A stretch of 62,119 nt of DNA from an uncultured Lachnospiraceae bacterium (GTDB taxonomy: Bacteria; Bacillota; Clostridia; Lachnospirales; Lachnospiraceae): NCBI GenBank assembly GCA_902790935.1, contig CADATP010000003.1, positions 1 to 62,119 on the forward strand. Reading direction: 5' to 3'. The stretch's first letter is position 1, and each line of letters begins with the position of its first letter. Positions 8,299 to 15,472 of this stretch are shown here, one piece after another. The translations under genes were made by a program, and so were the position numbers. Below the pieces are notes generated by a model. That model was given only the letters and a program-made list of their open reading frames with translations, searched no databases and was not told where the DNA came from.

Positions 8299-9531
8299 AT
8301 GAAAAAGAAATTACTTTCTGTAGTTCTTGCAGGACTCATGGCTATGTCACTTGCAGCCTGTGGTGCTCAGGGAAATGCAGGCTCTGAGGGAAGCGCATCT
8401 TCCGCTTCAGAGCTTCCTACCGCTCCCACAGAGGACGGAAGCCTTAAGGGAACCTTAAAGGTTGGTCTTATCGGACCCCTTACCGGAGCCGCTGCTCTTT
8501 ACGGAAATGCTGTAGACAACGGAGCAAAGATCGCTGTTGAAGAGATCAATGCTGAGGACAGTGCTTTCCAGATCGATTACAAGGCTCAGGACGATGAGCA
8601 TGACGCAGAGAAATCCGTTAACGCATACAACCAGCTTAAGGACTGGGGCGTACAGGTTATCGTAGGTACCGTTACCACTACTCCCTGCATCGCAGTAAGC
8701 GCAGAAGCAAATAGCGATCGTATCTTTATGCTTACTCCTTCAGCATCAGCTGCTGATGTTACCGCTAATAAGGACCAGACTTATCAGCTTTGCTTCTCAG
8801 ACCCCAACCAGGGATCTGCTTCAGCTCAGTATATTTCCGAGAACGGACTTGCTACCAAGGTAGCTATCATCTACAAGAATGATGATGCATATTCAACCGG
8901 AATCTACCAGACCTTTAAGACAAAGGCTGCAGAGCTTGGACTTGAAGTTGTTTCAGAGACCACCTTCATGGACGGAAGCGACAATGACTTTACCGTACAG
9001 CTTACCGATGCCAAGGACAAGGGCGCAGACCTGGTATTCCTTCCCATGTACTACACCCCCGCATCTCTTATCCTTTCACAGGCCGATGCAATGGGATATG
9101 CTCCCACCTTCTTCGGTGTAGACGGAATGGACGGAATCCTTGGAATCGAAGGATTTGATACCTCTCTTGCAGAGGATGTAATCCTTCTTACTCCTTTCGC
9201 TGCAGACGCTACCGACGATCTTACCGTTAACTTTGTTACCAAGTTCGAGGCTGCTTACGGCGAGACTCCTATTCAGTTCGCAGCTGACGGATATGACTGC
9301 CCTAAGGCAATCCACGCTGCTCTTAAGTACTACGCAGCAAACAACGGCGGACTTGATGTAGACAAGTTATCGGCATCCGATCTTTGCCAGATTCTTATTT
9401 CTGTACTTTCAGATCCTGCTTTCTCTGTAGACGGTGTTACCGGTGAAAAGATGCAGTGGTCTTCAAACGGAGAAGTAAACAAGGCTCCTAAGGGAATGGT
9501 TATCAAGAACGGCGTATACGTTGGTCTCTAA
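8299..9531 (+). CDS. livK: Branched-chain amino acid ABC transporter, substrate-binding lipoprotein
   Basis: This is the extracytoplasmic receptor of the Liv transporter. The ATG at 8299 has the best distance from GGAGG (8286-8290); an ATG at 8293 is too close. The 410-residue product begins with a lipoprotein signal (MKKKLLSVVLAGLMAMSLAAC), so it is cut before the cysteine and lipid-anchored. The mature protein shows LKVGLIGPLTGAAALYGNA and other features of the type I periplasmic-binding Leu/Ile/Val receptor fold. The permeases and ATPases follow in the order livH, livM, livG, livF. A stem-loop between livK and livH would let the receptor be made in excess over the membrane parts. Ligand preference cannot be read from sequence. 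Confidence 0.93.
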   Translation: MKKKLLSVVLAGLMAMSLAACGAQGNAGSEGSASSASELPTAPTEDGSLKGTLKVGLIGPLTGAAALYGNAVDNGAKIAVEEINAEDSAFQIDYKAQDDEHDAEKSVNAYNQLKDWGVQVIVGTVTTTPCIAVSAEANSDRIFMLTPSASAADVTANKDQTYQLCFSDPNQGSASAQYISENGLATKVAIIYKNDDAYSTGIYQTFKTKAAELGLEVVSETTFMDGSDNDFTVQLTDAKDKGADLVFLPMYYTPASLILSQADAMGYAPTFFGVDGMDGILGIEGFDTSLAEDVILLTPFAADATDDLTVNFVTKFEAAYGETPIQFAADGYDCPKAIHAALKYYAANNGGLDVDKLSASDLCQILISVLSDPAFSVDGVTGEKMQWSSNGEVNKAPKGMVIKNGVYVGL

Positions 9532-9570
9532 TAAAAACTAATGATACGCGAATAGATGTAGATCATCAGT

Positions 9571-9600
9571 CGGGGCTGTCATGGCGGCGGCCCCGATTTT
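9571..9600 (+). terminator. Stem-loop between livK and livH
   Basis: CGGGGC (9571-9576) pairs with GCCCCG (9590-9595), followed by ATTTTCG. The short T-run suggests partial termination or protection of the livK message from decay, a common arrangement after the receptor gene of an ABC transporter. Confidence 0.6.
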
Positions 9601-9666
9601 CGCTTTATTGAAAAGGCACTTTTTTACCGTAAAGCAAAAATATATTTAATACCGAAAGGCAACAAT

Positions 9667-10539
9667 ATGTTAAATTATCTGATCAGCGGAATAAGCTTAG
9701 GCAGTGTATACGCCATCATCGCTTTGGGCTATACAATGGTTTATGGAATTGCGAAGATGCTTAATTTTGCACACGGAGATATTATTATGGTCGGCGGATA
9801 TGCTGCGTTTTGCGCTTCCTCATATCTCGGATGGCCTGTTCCTCTTTGCGTGCTTTTTTCTATGATGGTTTGCACGATCTTAGGTATCGTCATAGAGAAA
9901 CTTGCATATAAACCTCTTCGAAATGCCACAAGCCTTGCAGTGCTTATTACTGCGATCGGCGTGTCTTACTTTTTACAGAATATCGCGCTTTTAATCTGGA
10001 CATCGAATCCCAAGGCTTTCCCCAATATGGCTGATTTCGTTCCTCCCATTAAACTTGGAGATATCACAATTCCTTCAGTCACTGTTATTACGGTTGCGGC
10101 AAGTGTCATCATAATGATCGCCCTCACCCTCTTTACCGGAATGACCAAGATGGGTAAGGCAATGCGCGCCGTATCCGAGGATAAGGGCGCAGCTCAGCTT
10201 ATGGGTATCAACGTAAACGCTACGATCTCAACTACCTTCGCCATCGGATCCGGACTTGCGGCTATCGCCGGAGTCCTCCTTTGCTCGGCATATCCTACCC
10301 TTATGCCCACAACGGGATCCATGCCCGGTATCAAGGCCTTTACAGCTGCCGTACTTGGGGGAATCGGCTCCATCCCCGGAGCTATGCTCGGAGGAATTCT
10401 TTTGGGAGTTTTGGAGAAATTTGCACAGGCCTATATTTCAACACAGCTTTCTGATGCCATCGTTTTTGCGGCACTTATTGTAGTACTGCTTGTTAAACCT
10501 ACCGGTCTTCTTGGCAAGAAGATTACGGAGAAAGTCTAA
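9667..10539 (+). CDS. livH: Branched-chain amino acid ABC transporter, permease LivH
   Basis: LivH is one of the two membrane subunits of the Liv importer. The ATG at 9667 follows GAAAGGCAAC. The 290-residue product is almost wholly hydrophobic, with about eight membrane segments, and starts LNYLISGISLGSVYAIIALGYTMVYG, typical of the family. The cytoplasmic loop MRAVSEDKGAAQLMGINV is the coupling region that contacts the ATPases. The stop is followed 14 bases later by livM, with AAGGAGG in the gap. Length and order are normal. Confidence 0.94.
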   Translation: MLNYLISGISLGSVYAIIALGYTMVYGIAKMLNFAHGDIIMVGGYAAFCASSYLGWPVPLCVLFSMMVCTILGIVIEKLAYKPLRNATSLAVLITAIGVSYFLQNIALLIWTSNPKAFPNMADFVPPIKLGDITIPSVTVITVAASVIIMIALTLFTGMTKMGKAMRAVSEDKGAAQLMGINVNATISTTFAIGSGLAAIAGVLLCSAYPTLMPTTGSMPGIKAFTAAVLGGIGSIPGAMLGGILLGVLEKFAQAYISTQLSDAIVFAALIVVLLVKPTGLLGKKITEKV

Positions 10540-10553
10540 GGAGGTTTAAAGAT

Positions 10554-11636
10554 ATGGGAAAAAAGATAAACTTCCTCGGAAAAACAAATAAAAATTCATT
10601 AATGGGTCTCATCAATTTTGGAATTATCATCGTCTTTTTTGCGATAATAACGATCCTCAAAGGGGCGGGGGGACTTACAAATGCTCTTGAAGGCCAGCTT
10701 ATTCCGATCTGCGCTTATATCATAATGGCTCTTTCATTAAACCTCGTAGTAGGTATCTCGGGAGAACTTTCTCTCGGACATGCGGGATTTATGAGCGTCG
10801 GCGCATTTACCGGTGTGATCGTAGCCGGAGCCATGAAGTATAACGGGGTTAATGCGAATCTCCCCAGGCTTATAGTTGCTATCGTAGTAGGAGCAATACT
10901 TGCGGCTATAGCAGGTATTCTTATCGGAATCCCTGTACTTCGTCTTCGCGGAGACTATCTTGCGATTGTTACTCTTGCTTTCGGTGAGATAATCAAAAAC
11001 GTACTTAACTGCCTGTATGTGGGCGTAGATGCTGCGGGACTTCACTTCTCCGTTACCGATGAGGCGCATATGGATATGGCTGCAGGAGGAACTACTCTTG
11101 TCAGAGGCCCTATGGGAGCCGTAGGAATTTCAAAAGCTTCATCTTTTACGGCGGGTATTGTTTTGATACTTCTTGTACTTTTTGTGATCCAGAACCTTGT
11201 TAACAGCCGTACGGGCCGAGCTATTATGGCTATCCGCGACAACAGGATCGCTGCGGAGGCTTCGGGAATCAATGTTACAAAGTATAAGATGATCGCTTTT
11301 GTTACATCGGCTGCTATTGCCGGAGCTGCAGGTGCGTTATATGCACTTAACTACTCCACCATCGTGCCCAAGAAGTTTGACTTTAATACTTCGATCCTTG
11401 TGCTGGTATTTGTAGTCCTCGGAGGAATCGGAAATATGACGGGATCCATCATAGCGGCAGCCGTACTTACGATCCTTCCCGAACTTTTCAGACAGTTCCA
11501 GGATTATCGTATGCTGGTATATGCCATCGTGCTGATCCTTGTTATGATTGCCACCAACAGTGAAAAGATTCGCGCTTTATGGAAGCGGTTTACCGGACTT
11601 TTTTCTTCAAAGAAAGGGGGCAGCGTAAATGAGTAA
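10554..11636 (+). CDS. livM: Branched-chain amino acid ABC transporter, permease LivM
   Basis: LivM is the second membrane subunit and pairs with LivH. The ATG at 10554 follows a strong AAGGAGG. The 360-residue product has about nine hydrophobic helices, the characteristic LNLVVGISGELSLGHAGFMSVGA stretch (residues 61-83) and the coupling loop AIRDNRIAAEASGINV. Its last eight bases overlap the start of livG (ATGAGTAA), which indicates translational coupling. Confidence 0.94.
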   Translation: MGKKINFLGKTNKNSLMGLINFGIIIVFFAIITILKGAGGLTNALEGQLIPICAYIIMALSLNLVVGISGELSLGHAGFMSVGAFTGVIVAGAMKYNGVNANLPRLIVAIVVGAILAAIAGILIGIPVLRLRGDYLAIVTLAFGEIIKNVLNCLYVGVDAAGLHFSVTDEAHMDMAAGGTTLVRGPMGAVGISKASSFTAGIVLILLVLFVIQNLVNSRTGRAIMAIRDNRIAAEASGINVTKYKMIAFVTSAAIAGAAGALYALNYSTIVPKKFDFNTSILVLVFVVLGGIGNMTGSIIAAAVLTILPELFRQFQDYRMLVYAIVLILVMIATNSEKIRALWKRFTGLFSSKKGGSVNE

Positions 11637-12492
11637 CAATCCTAACGAAACAAAGTATATAGAAGTACCCGGACCCGGAAAGATTCCGGAAAGAGACAGA
11701 GGTAAGCGCCCCGTTTTGGAGGCAAGCCATCTCGGGATTGACTTCGGCGGTCTTACTGCGGTTGATGAATTTAATATAGCTATCGGCGCCACAGAGATCG
11801 GTGGGCTTATAGGTCCTAACGGAGCCGGAAAGACTACGGTTTTCAACCTTCTTACCAAGGTTTATCAGCCTACCAGAGGCGTGATCATGCTTGACGGTAA
11901 GGATACCCACGGTATGAACACAACCCAGGCGAATCAGGCCGGAATCGCGAGAACTTTCCAGAATATCAGGCTTTTTGACAAGCTTACCGTTGAAGAGAAT
12001 GTAAAGATAGGTCTTCATAACTCCATTGGTTATCATCTTCCTTCTGCTGTGCTCAGACTTCCGAGATACTGGAAAGAGGAAAAGAAGGCTCATGACCGTG
12101 CTCTTGAGCTTCTTGATATCTTTGATATGGCTGACCTTGCGGATGTGCGCTCTTCATCGCTTCCCTACGGAGCACAGAGACGCCTTGAAATAGTAAGAGC
12201 CCTTGCTACAAATCCCAAGGTGCTGCTTCTTGATGAGCCCGCGGCGGGAATGAACCCTTCGGAGACCGAAGAGCTTATGAACAATATAAGAAAGATCCGC
12301 GATACATTCAATATCGCTGTACTTCTCATTGAACATGATATGAACCTTGTTATGGGAATTTGCGAAAATATCATTGTTCTTAACTTTGGAAAGATCATCG
12401 CTAAAGGTACGCCCAGCGAGATTCAGAAAAATCCCAAGGTTATCGAGGCCTACCTCGGAAATACCGCGGAAGGGGAGGAAGCAGATGTCTGA
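11629..12492 (+). CDS. livG: Branched-chain amino acid ABC transporter, ATPase LivG
   Basis: LivG is one of two cytoplasmic ATPases of the Liv importer. The 287-residue protein has Walker A GPNGAGKTT, Q-loop, a signature that reads LPYGAQRRLEI instead of the classical LSGGQ (usual for LivG), Walker B VLLLDEPAAGMNP and a switch His in LIEHDM. About 20 extra polar residues precede the ATPase core. It overlaps livM by 8 bases at its start and livF by 8 bases at its end (ATGTCTGA), so the three genes are probably translated in concert. Confidence 0.94.
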   Translation: MSNNPNETKYIEVPGPGKIPERDRGKRPVLEASHLGIDFGGLTAVDEFNIAIGATEIGGLIGPNGAGKTTVFNLLTKVYQPTRGVIMLDGKDTHGMNTTQANQAGIARTFQNIRLFDKLTVEENVKIGLHNSIGYHLPSAVLRLPRYWKEEKKAHDRALELLDIFDMADLADVRSSSLPYGAQRRLEIVRALATNPKVLLLDEPAAGMNPSETEELMNNIRKIRDTFNIAVLLIEHDMNLVMGICENIIVLNFGKIIAKGTPSEIQKNPKVIEAYLGNTAEGEEADV

Positions 12493-13198
12493 TACACTTC
12501 TTAAAGTAGATGATTTAAACGTATATTATGGCAATATCCACGCCATCAAGGGAGTATCCTTTGAAGTAAAAGAAGGGGAGATAGTAACCCTTATCGGAGC
12601 CAACGGTGCCGGAAAATCCACAACTCTTAATACTGTAAGCGGACTTTTAAAGCCGAGAACAGGAACAATAGAGTTTTGCGGAAAGAGTATTGCGGGAATG
12701 CCGGCTCACAGAATTGTTCGCGACGGACTTGCTCTCTGCCCCGAGGGGAGAAGAGTGTTCTTACAGCTTTCAGTTAAGGAAAACCTTGAAATGGGTGCCT
12801 ATACCCGCTCGATGAGTGAGGTAGGGGAATCCATCGAAAAGGTTTATGAGCTTTTCCCCAGATTAAAAGAAAGATACAAGCAGGTGGCGGGAACCTTATC
12901 AGGCGGAGAACAGCAGATGCTTGCCATGGGCCGCGCCCTTATGAGTAAGCCGAGACTTATGATGCTTGACGAGCCCTCAATGGGACTTGCACCTATACTT
13001 GTGGATCAGATCTTTGATATCATAGGGGATCTTCACAAAGCCGGAACAACTATCCTTCTTGTAGAGCAGAACGCCAGAAAGGCTCTCGCTGTAGCTGACA
13101 GGGCTTATGTCCTTGAGACCGGAAGGATCGTTAATACAGGAACCGGAAGCGAGCTTCTCCACGATGACAGCGTTAAAAAAGCTTATCTTGGCGGCTGA
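12485..13198 (+). CDS. livF: Branched-chain amino acid ABC transporter, ATPase LivF
   Basis: LivF is the partner ATPase of LivG. The start is the ATG at 12485 behind GGGGAGGAAGC; longer frames reaching back to 12347 lie within livG and are rejected. The 237 residues hold Walker A GANGAGKST, signature LSGGEQQMLAM, Walker B LMMLDEPSMGLAP and VEQNARKAL. It is the last gene of the transporter operon and is followed by a clear terminator. Confidence 0.95.
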   Translation: MSDTLLKVDDLNVYYGNIHAIKGVSFEVKEGEIVTLIGANGAGKSTTLNTVSGLLKPRTGTIEFCGKSIAGMPAHRIVRDGLALCPEGRRVFLQLSVKENLEMGAYTRSMSEVGESIEKVYELFPRLKERYKQVAGTLSGGEQQMLAMGRALMSKPRLMMLDEPSMGLAPILVDQIFDIIGDLHKAGTTILLVEQNARKALAVADRAYVLETGRIVNTGTGSELLHDDSVKKAYLGG

Positions 13199-13232
13199 GG
13201 AAACTCTACGAATAAAAACAGTTTATCGAAAA

Positions 13233-13263
13233 GTCTGCTCTTTTTGGAGAGCAGGCTTTTTTT
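13233..13263 (+). terminator. Rho-independent terminator of the liv operon
   Basis: GTCTGCTCT (13233-13241) pairs with AGAGCAGGC (13248-13256) with one G-U wobble, followed by seven Ts. It closes the livKHMGF unit. Confidence 0.9.
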
Positions 13264-13427
13264 AGAGGGAAAAGAAAGTCCGATAAGCTTATATGAAATG
13301 GAAACCAAAAGGCTTTATTCCGATTTCGGACATTTAAAGGTTGCTTTAATCGGGAATATGTGAGAAAATAAATCGTTGTAGTCTGCCCGGATTATCTTTT
13401 ATGGGGGCTGCAAGCCTGGAGAAAACT

Positions 13428-14171
13428 ATGAAGATTTTGCTCTTAAACGGAAGCCTCAGAGGCGGCAGAAGCTCATCCCTTAAGGTAGCACATGCTTTCA
13501 TTAACGGAATTCTTGAAGCAGTTCCGGATGCCGAGGTTACAGAGGTTGCCCTTAAGGATAAAAAAATTGAACATTGCATGGGGTGCCTTTGCTGCTGGAA
13601 AAACGAAAAAGGCAAGTGCATCATCCATGATGATATGGACGAGATCAGAGATCTTGTAATGGACAGTGATGTGATCATCGAGAGCTTCCCACTTTACTTT
13701 TTTGGACAGCCCTCAAAGATGAAGGCCTTTGTTGACCGTATGATCTCCTATGTATCCGAGTACAGAGGCGTGGGAGGCAACGAAGAAAGCGGCAGCTTCC
13801 TTCACAAAATGCGTTACCCGGAGCTTATGCAAAAAAAGCTTGTACTTGTTTCAAGCTGCGGATATGAAAAGACTGAAGGCTGTTACGGCCCTATAAAGCA
13901 GCAGTATGATATTATCTGCGGCGAAGGAAACTACACTCTCATCACCTGTGCTCAGGGCGGTATGATCGCTGAAGAGACCTTACAGTCAAAGGTAGAGAAA
14001 TATTTAGTCAGATTCACTGAAGCCGGAAAAGAATTTGCCCGTGAGGGAAAAGTCAGCGAGGAAACCCTTGCGAAGCTTGCAATCCCTATGCTCGGACATA
14101 ATACATTTGAGAAGATAATAAACCTCAACTGGGACGATCCCAATGTCGGTCCTTACGGCAGAAAGGGTTAG
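13428..14171 (+). CDS. Flavodoxin-fold NAD(P)H oxidoreductase with iron-sulfur motif
   Basis: The start is taken as the ATG at 13428 behind CTGGAGA; an upstream ATG at 13401 lacks a site. The 247-residue product begins MKILLLNGSLRGGRSSSLK, the FMN-binding loop of the NADPH-dependent FMN reductase / iron-sulfur flavoprotein family. Residues 50-64 (HCMGCLCCWKNEKGKC) contain a CX2CX2CX7C pattern, followed by DDM, consistent with a [4Fe-4S] cluster as in iron-sulfur flavoproteins. It probably moves electrons between NAD(P)H or ferredoxin and an unknown acceptor. Two bases after its stop lies the acyltransferase gene, so the two are co-transcribed and it may serve the acyl-chain cluster that follows. 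Confidence 0.8.
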   Translation: MKILLLNGSLRGGRSSSLKVAHAFINGILEAVPDAEVTEVALKDKKIEHCMGCLCCWKNEKGKCIIHDDMDEIRDLVMDSDVIIESFPLYFFGQPSKMKAFVDRMISYVSEYRGVGGNEESGSFLHKMRYPELMQKKLVLVSSCGYEKTEGCYGPIKQQYDIICGEGNYTLITCAQGGMIAEETLQSKVEKYLVRFTEAGKEFAREGKVSEETLAKLAIPMLGHNTFEKIINLNWDDPNVGPYGRKG

Positions 14172-14173
14172 AG

Positions 14174-14818
14174 ATGTCTTTTATAAATGCGATTTTAAAA
14201 GGGATAGCAAAATTTCTGTTTTGGGCATCCTACCCTGTTTTGAGATTTATCTACCCTATGAAGATCCACTTTGAGGACAAGCCTGAAACGGAAGAAGCGC
14301 TCGCTAAAAGCTGCGTTGTCTTTTCTAACCATCTTGGATACGTAGAAGGGCTTTTTATGACAAGGCTTTTGAAAAAATACAGGGTGTGGACCTTTGTCGG
14401 TAAGGACTGGTACGACAAAAAGCCGATAAACTGGCTCTTCAGAAACCTTCCCTATATCTCCATCGACAGAAAGAGCGGGCTCGATACCGAGTGGCTTGAT
14501 ACTACTAAGGAGATAATGGCAGGTGGATCCTCCGTATATATTCTTCCGGAGGGACATACAAGTCCTGCGGGATCTATGGATACTTTTAAGCCGGGATTTC
14601 TTGTGCTTGCAAAGCAAACAGGCGCTACGCCGGTTCCCATATTTATAAGCCGCAAGATCAAGCCTTTCAGACTTACGCATCTTGTTATCGGTAAGCCAAT
14701 GGTTATGGACCTTAATGAAAAAGGCAGACCCTCACAGGTACTTAAGAAGTACTGCGAGGAATGCAGGTCTTATGTGGAGGGACTCGGAGATAAGCTCTCC
14801 CACGGGGAGATTAAATAG
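14174..14818 (+). CDS. PlsC-like lysophospholipid acyltransferase, atypical catalytic motif
   Basis: This 214-residue protein belongs to the glycerophosphate/lysophospholipid acyltransferase fold. It has a hydrophobic N-terminus (IAKFLFWASYPVLRFIYP) for membrane association, the acceptor-site block SNHLGYVEG and the PEGHTS block. The usual catalytic motif is HX4D; here it is His53-X4-Glu58, and the usual PEGTR reads PEGHTS. Such changes occur in clostridial relatives, but they leave open whether the acceptor is lysophosphatidate or something else. It lies between a redox flavoprotein (2-base gap) and an acyl carrier protein, suggesting that it transfers acyl groups made by the following genes. 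Confidence 0.8.
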   Translation: MSFINAILKGIAKFLFWASYPVLRFIYPMKIHFEDKPETEEALAKSCVVFSNHLGYVEGLFMTRLLKKYRVWTFVGKDWYDKKPINWLFRNLPYISIDRKSGLDTEWLDTTKEIMAGGSSVYILPEGHTSPAGSMDTFKPGFLVLAKQTGATPVPIFISRKIKPFRLTHLVIGKPMVMDLNEKGRPSQVLKKYCEECRSYVEGLGDKLSHGEIK

Positions 14819-14903
14819 ATTATGACCGCTTAGCGGATTCATATAAATGGATATTTATCGTCTGATAGGTGTCCGGAGATTTTTACACGAAAGGAAGTTA
14901 AAA

Positions 14904-15152
14904 ATGAACGAGAAAGAACTTGAAGTAGCAGCTAAGATCAAGAGCATGGTATCAGAGAATCTTAACATTCCTGAAGAAGAGCTTGACTATGAGATTCCCC
15001 TCTTTGGTGAAGGAATCGGACTTGACTCAGTAGATTCACTTGAGATCATTTCATGCATCGACAACGAGTTCGGTGTTGTTATGACAGGTGTTCCCAAGGA
15101 GCATTTCTACAACGTAACCAGCCTTACCAAGTACGTTGTTGAACACATGTAA
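14904..15152 (+). CDS. Acyl carrier protein
   Basis: This 82-residue acidic protein carries acyl chains on a phosphopantetheine arm. The start is the ATG at 14904 behind AAAGGAAG. The four-helix ACP pattern is clear, with the modified serine at Ser42 in GLDSVDSLEI. It differs from housekeeping AcpP, which usually reads GADSLDTVE, so a dedicated ACP is possible. Upstream are the flavoprotein and acyltransferase; downstream, after a 320-base structured spacer, is the ketosynthase. Whether another ACP exists elsewhere in the genome cannot be seen here. Confidence 0.93.
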   Translation: MNEKELEVAAKIKSMVSENLNIPEEELDYEIPLFGEGIGLDSVDSLEIISCIDNEFGVVMTGVPKEHFYNVTSLTKYVVEHM

Positions 15153-15160
15153 AAATATCG

Positions 15161-15317
15161 GGGACTAAAGCGTATCAGGGCGTCATGCTTGCATGTAAGA
15201 CCTGATATGCTTTAAGGACCCTAAAACCACATGAGCATATAGCGGTAATTTGAATAAATTACCGCGGATGCGAATGCGGTTTAGAATTGCGGAAGCTGCT
15301 TTGCAGCGAAGCAATTC
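15161..15317 (+). promoter_or_regulatory. Structured intergenic RNA, three hairpins between ACP and ketosynthase
   Basis: Hairpin 1: AAAGCGTATCAGG (15167-15179) pairs with CCTGATATGCTTT (15201-15213) with one wobble, capped by CATGC/GCATG (15184-15195) and closed by GGG/CCC (15161-15163, 15219-15221). Hairpin 2: GCGGTAATTT (15242-15251), loop GAAT, AAATTACCGC (15256-15265), perfect. Hairpin 3: GAATTGC (15284-15290) with GCAATTC (15311-15317) enclosing GCTGC-TTT-GCAGC. None has a T-run, so simple termination is unlikely; mRNA stabilisation, processing or regulation is more plausible. There is no open frame with coding character in this stretch. Confidence 0.7.
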
Positions 15318-15370
15318 GTGATATTTTTACGTAACATTTTATTACGCGATATTATTCCGTGATATTTTTT
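15317..15370 (+). repeat. Three imperfect copies of CGYGATATTWTT
   Basis: CGTGATATTTTT (15317-15328), CGCGATATTATT (15345-15356) and CGTGATATTTTTT (15358-15370) lie in direct orientation, with a CGTAA/TTACG inverted repeat between the first two. A TTGACA at 15382-15387 follows, but I see no convincing -10. The repeats could bind a regulator of the ketosynthase gene. Confidence 0.45.
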
Positions 15371-15472
15371 ATACTAAGAATTTGACACTTTTACTCAAGC
15401 CGGAGCCCTATGGGTAAGCCGGTTAAAAGTTGTGTTTATAAATATATTTATTATTTTACAGGAGTAAATAAA

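Noticed and set aside
12347-12484. Longer LivF starting at 12347
   Set aside because: It lies inside livG in another frame; the ATG at 12485 has a good ribosome site and the conserved N-terminus.
15161-15317. T-box or known riboswitch before the ketosynthase gene
   Set aside because: No T-box sequence, no antiterminator/terminator switch with T-run, and no core of a riboswitch class that I recognise.
15317-15370. Triple CGYGATATTWTT as a CRISPR array
   Set aside because: Units are 12 bases, spacing is irregular (2 to 16 bases) and there are no cas genes.
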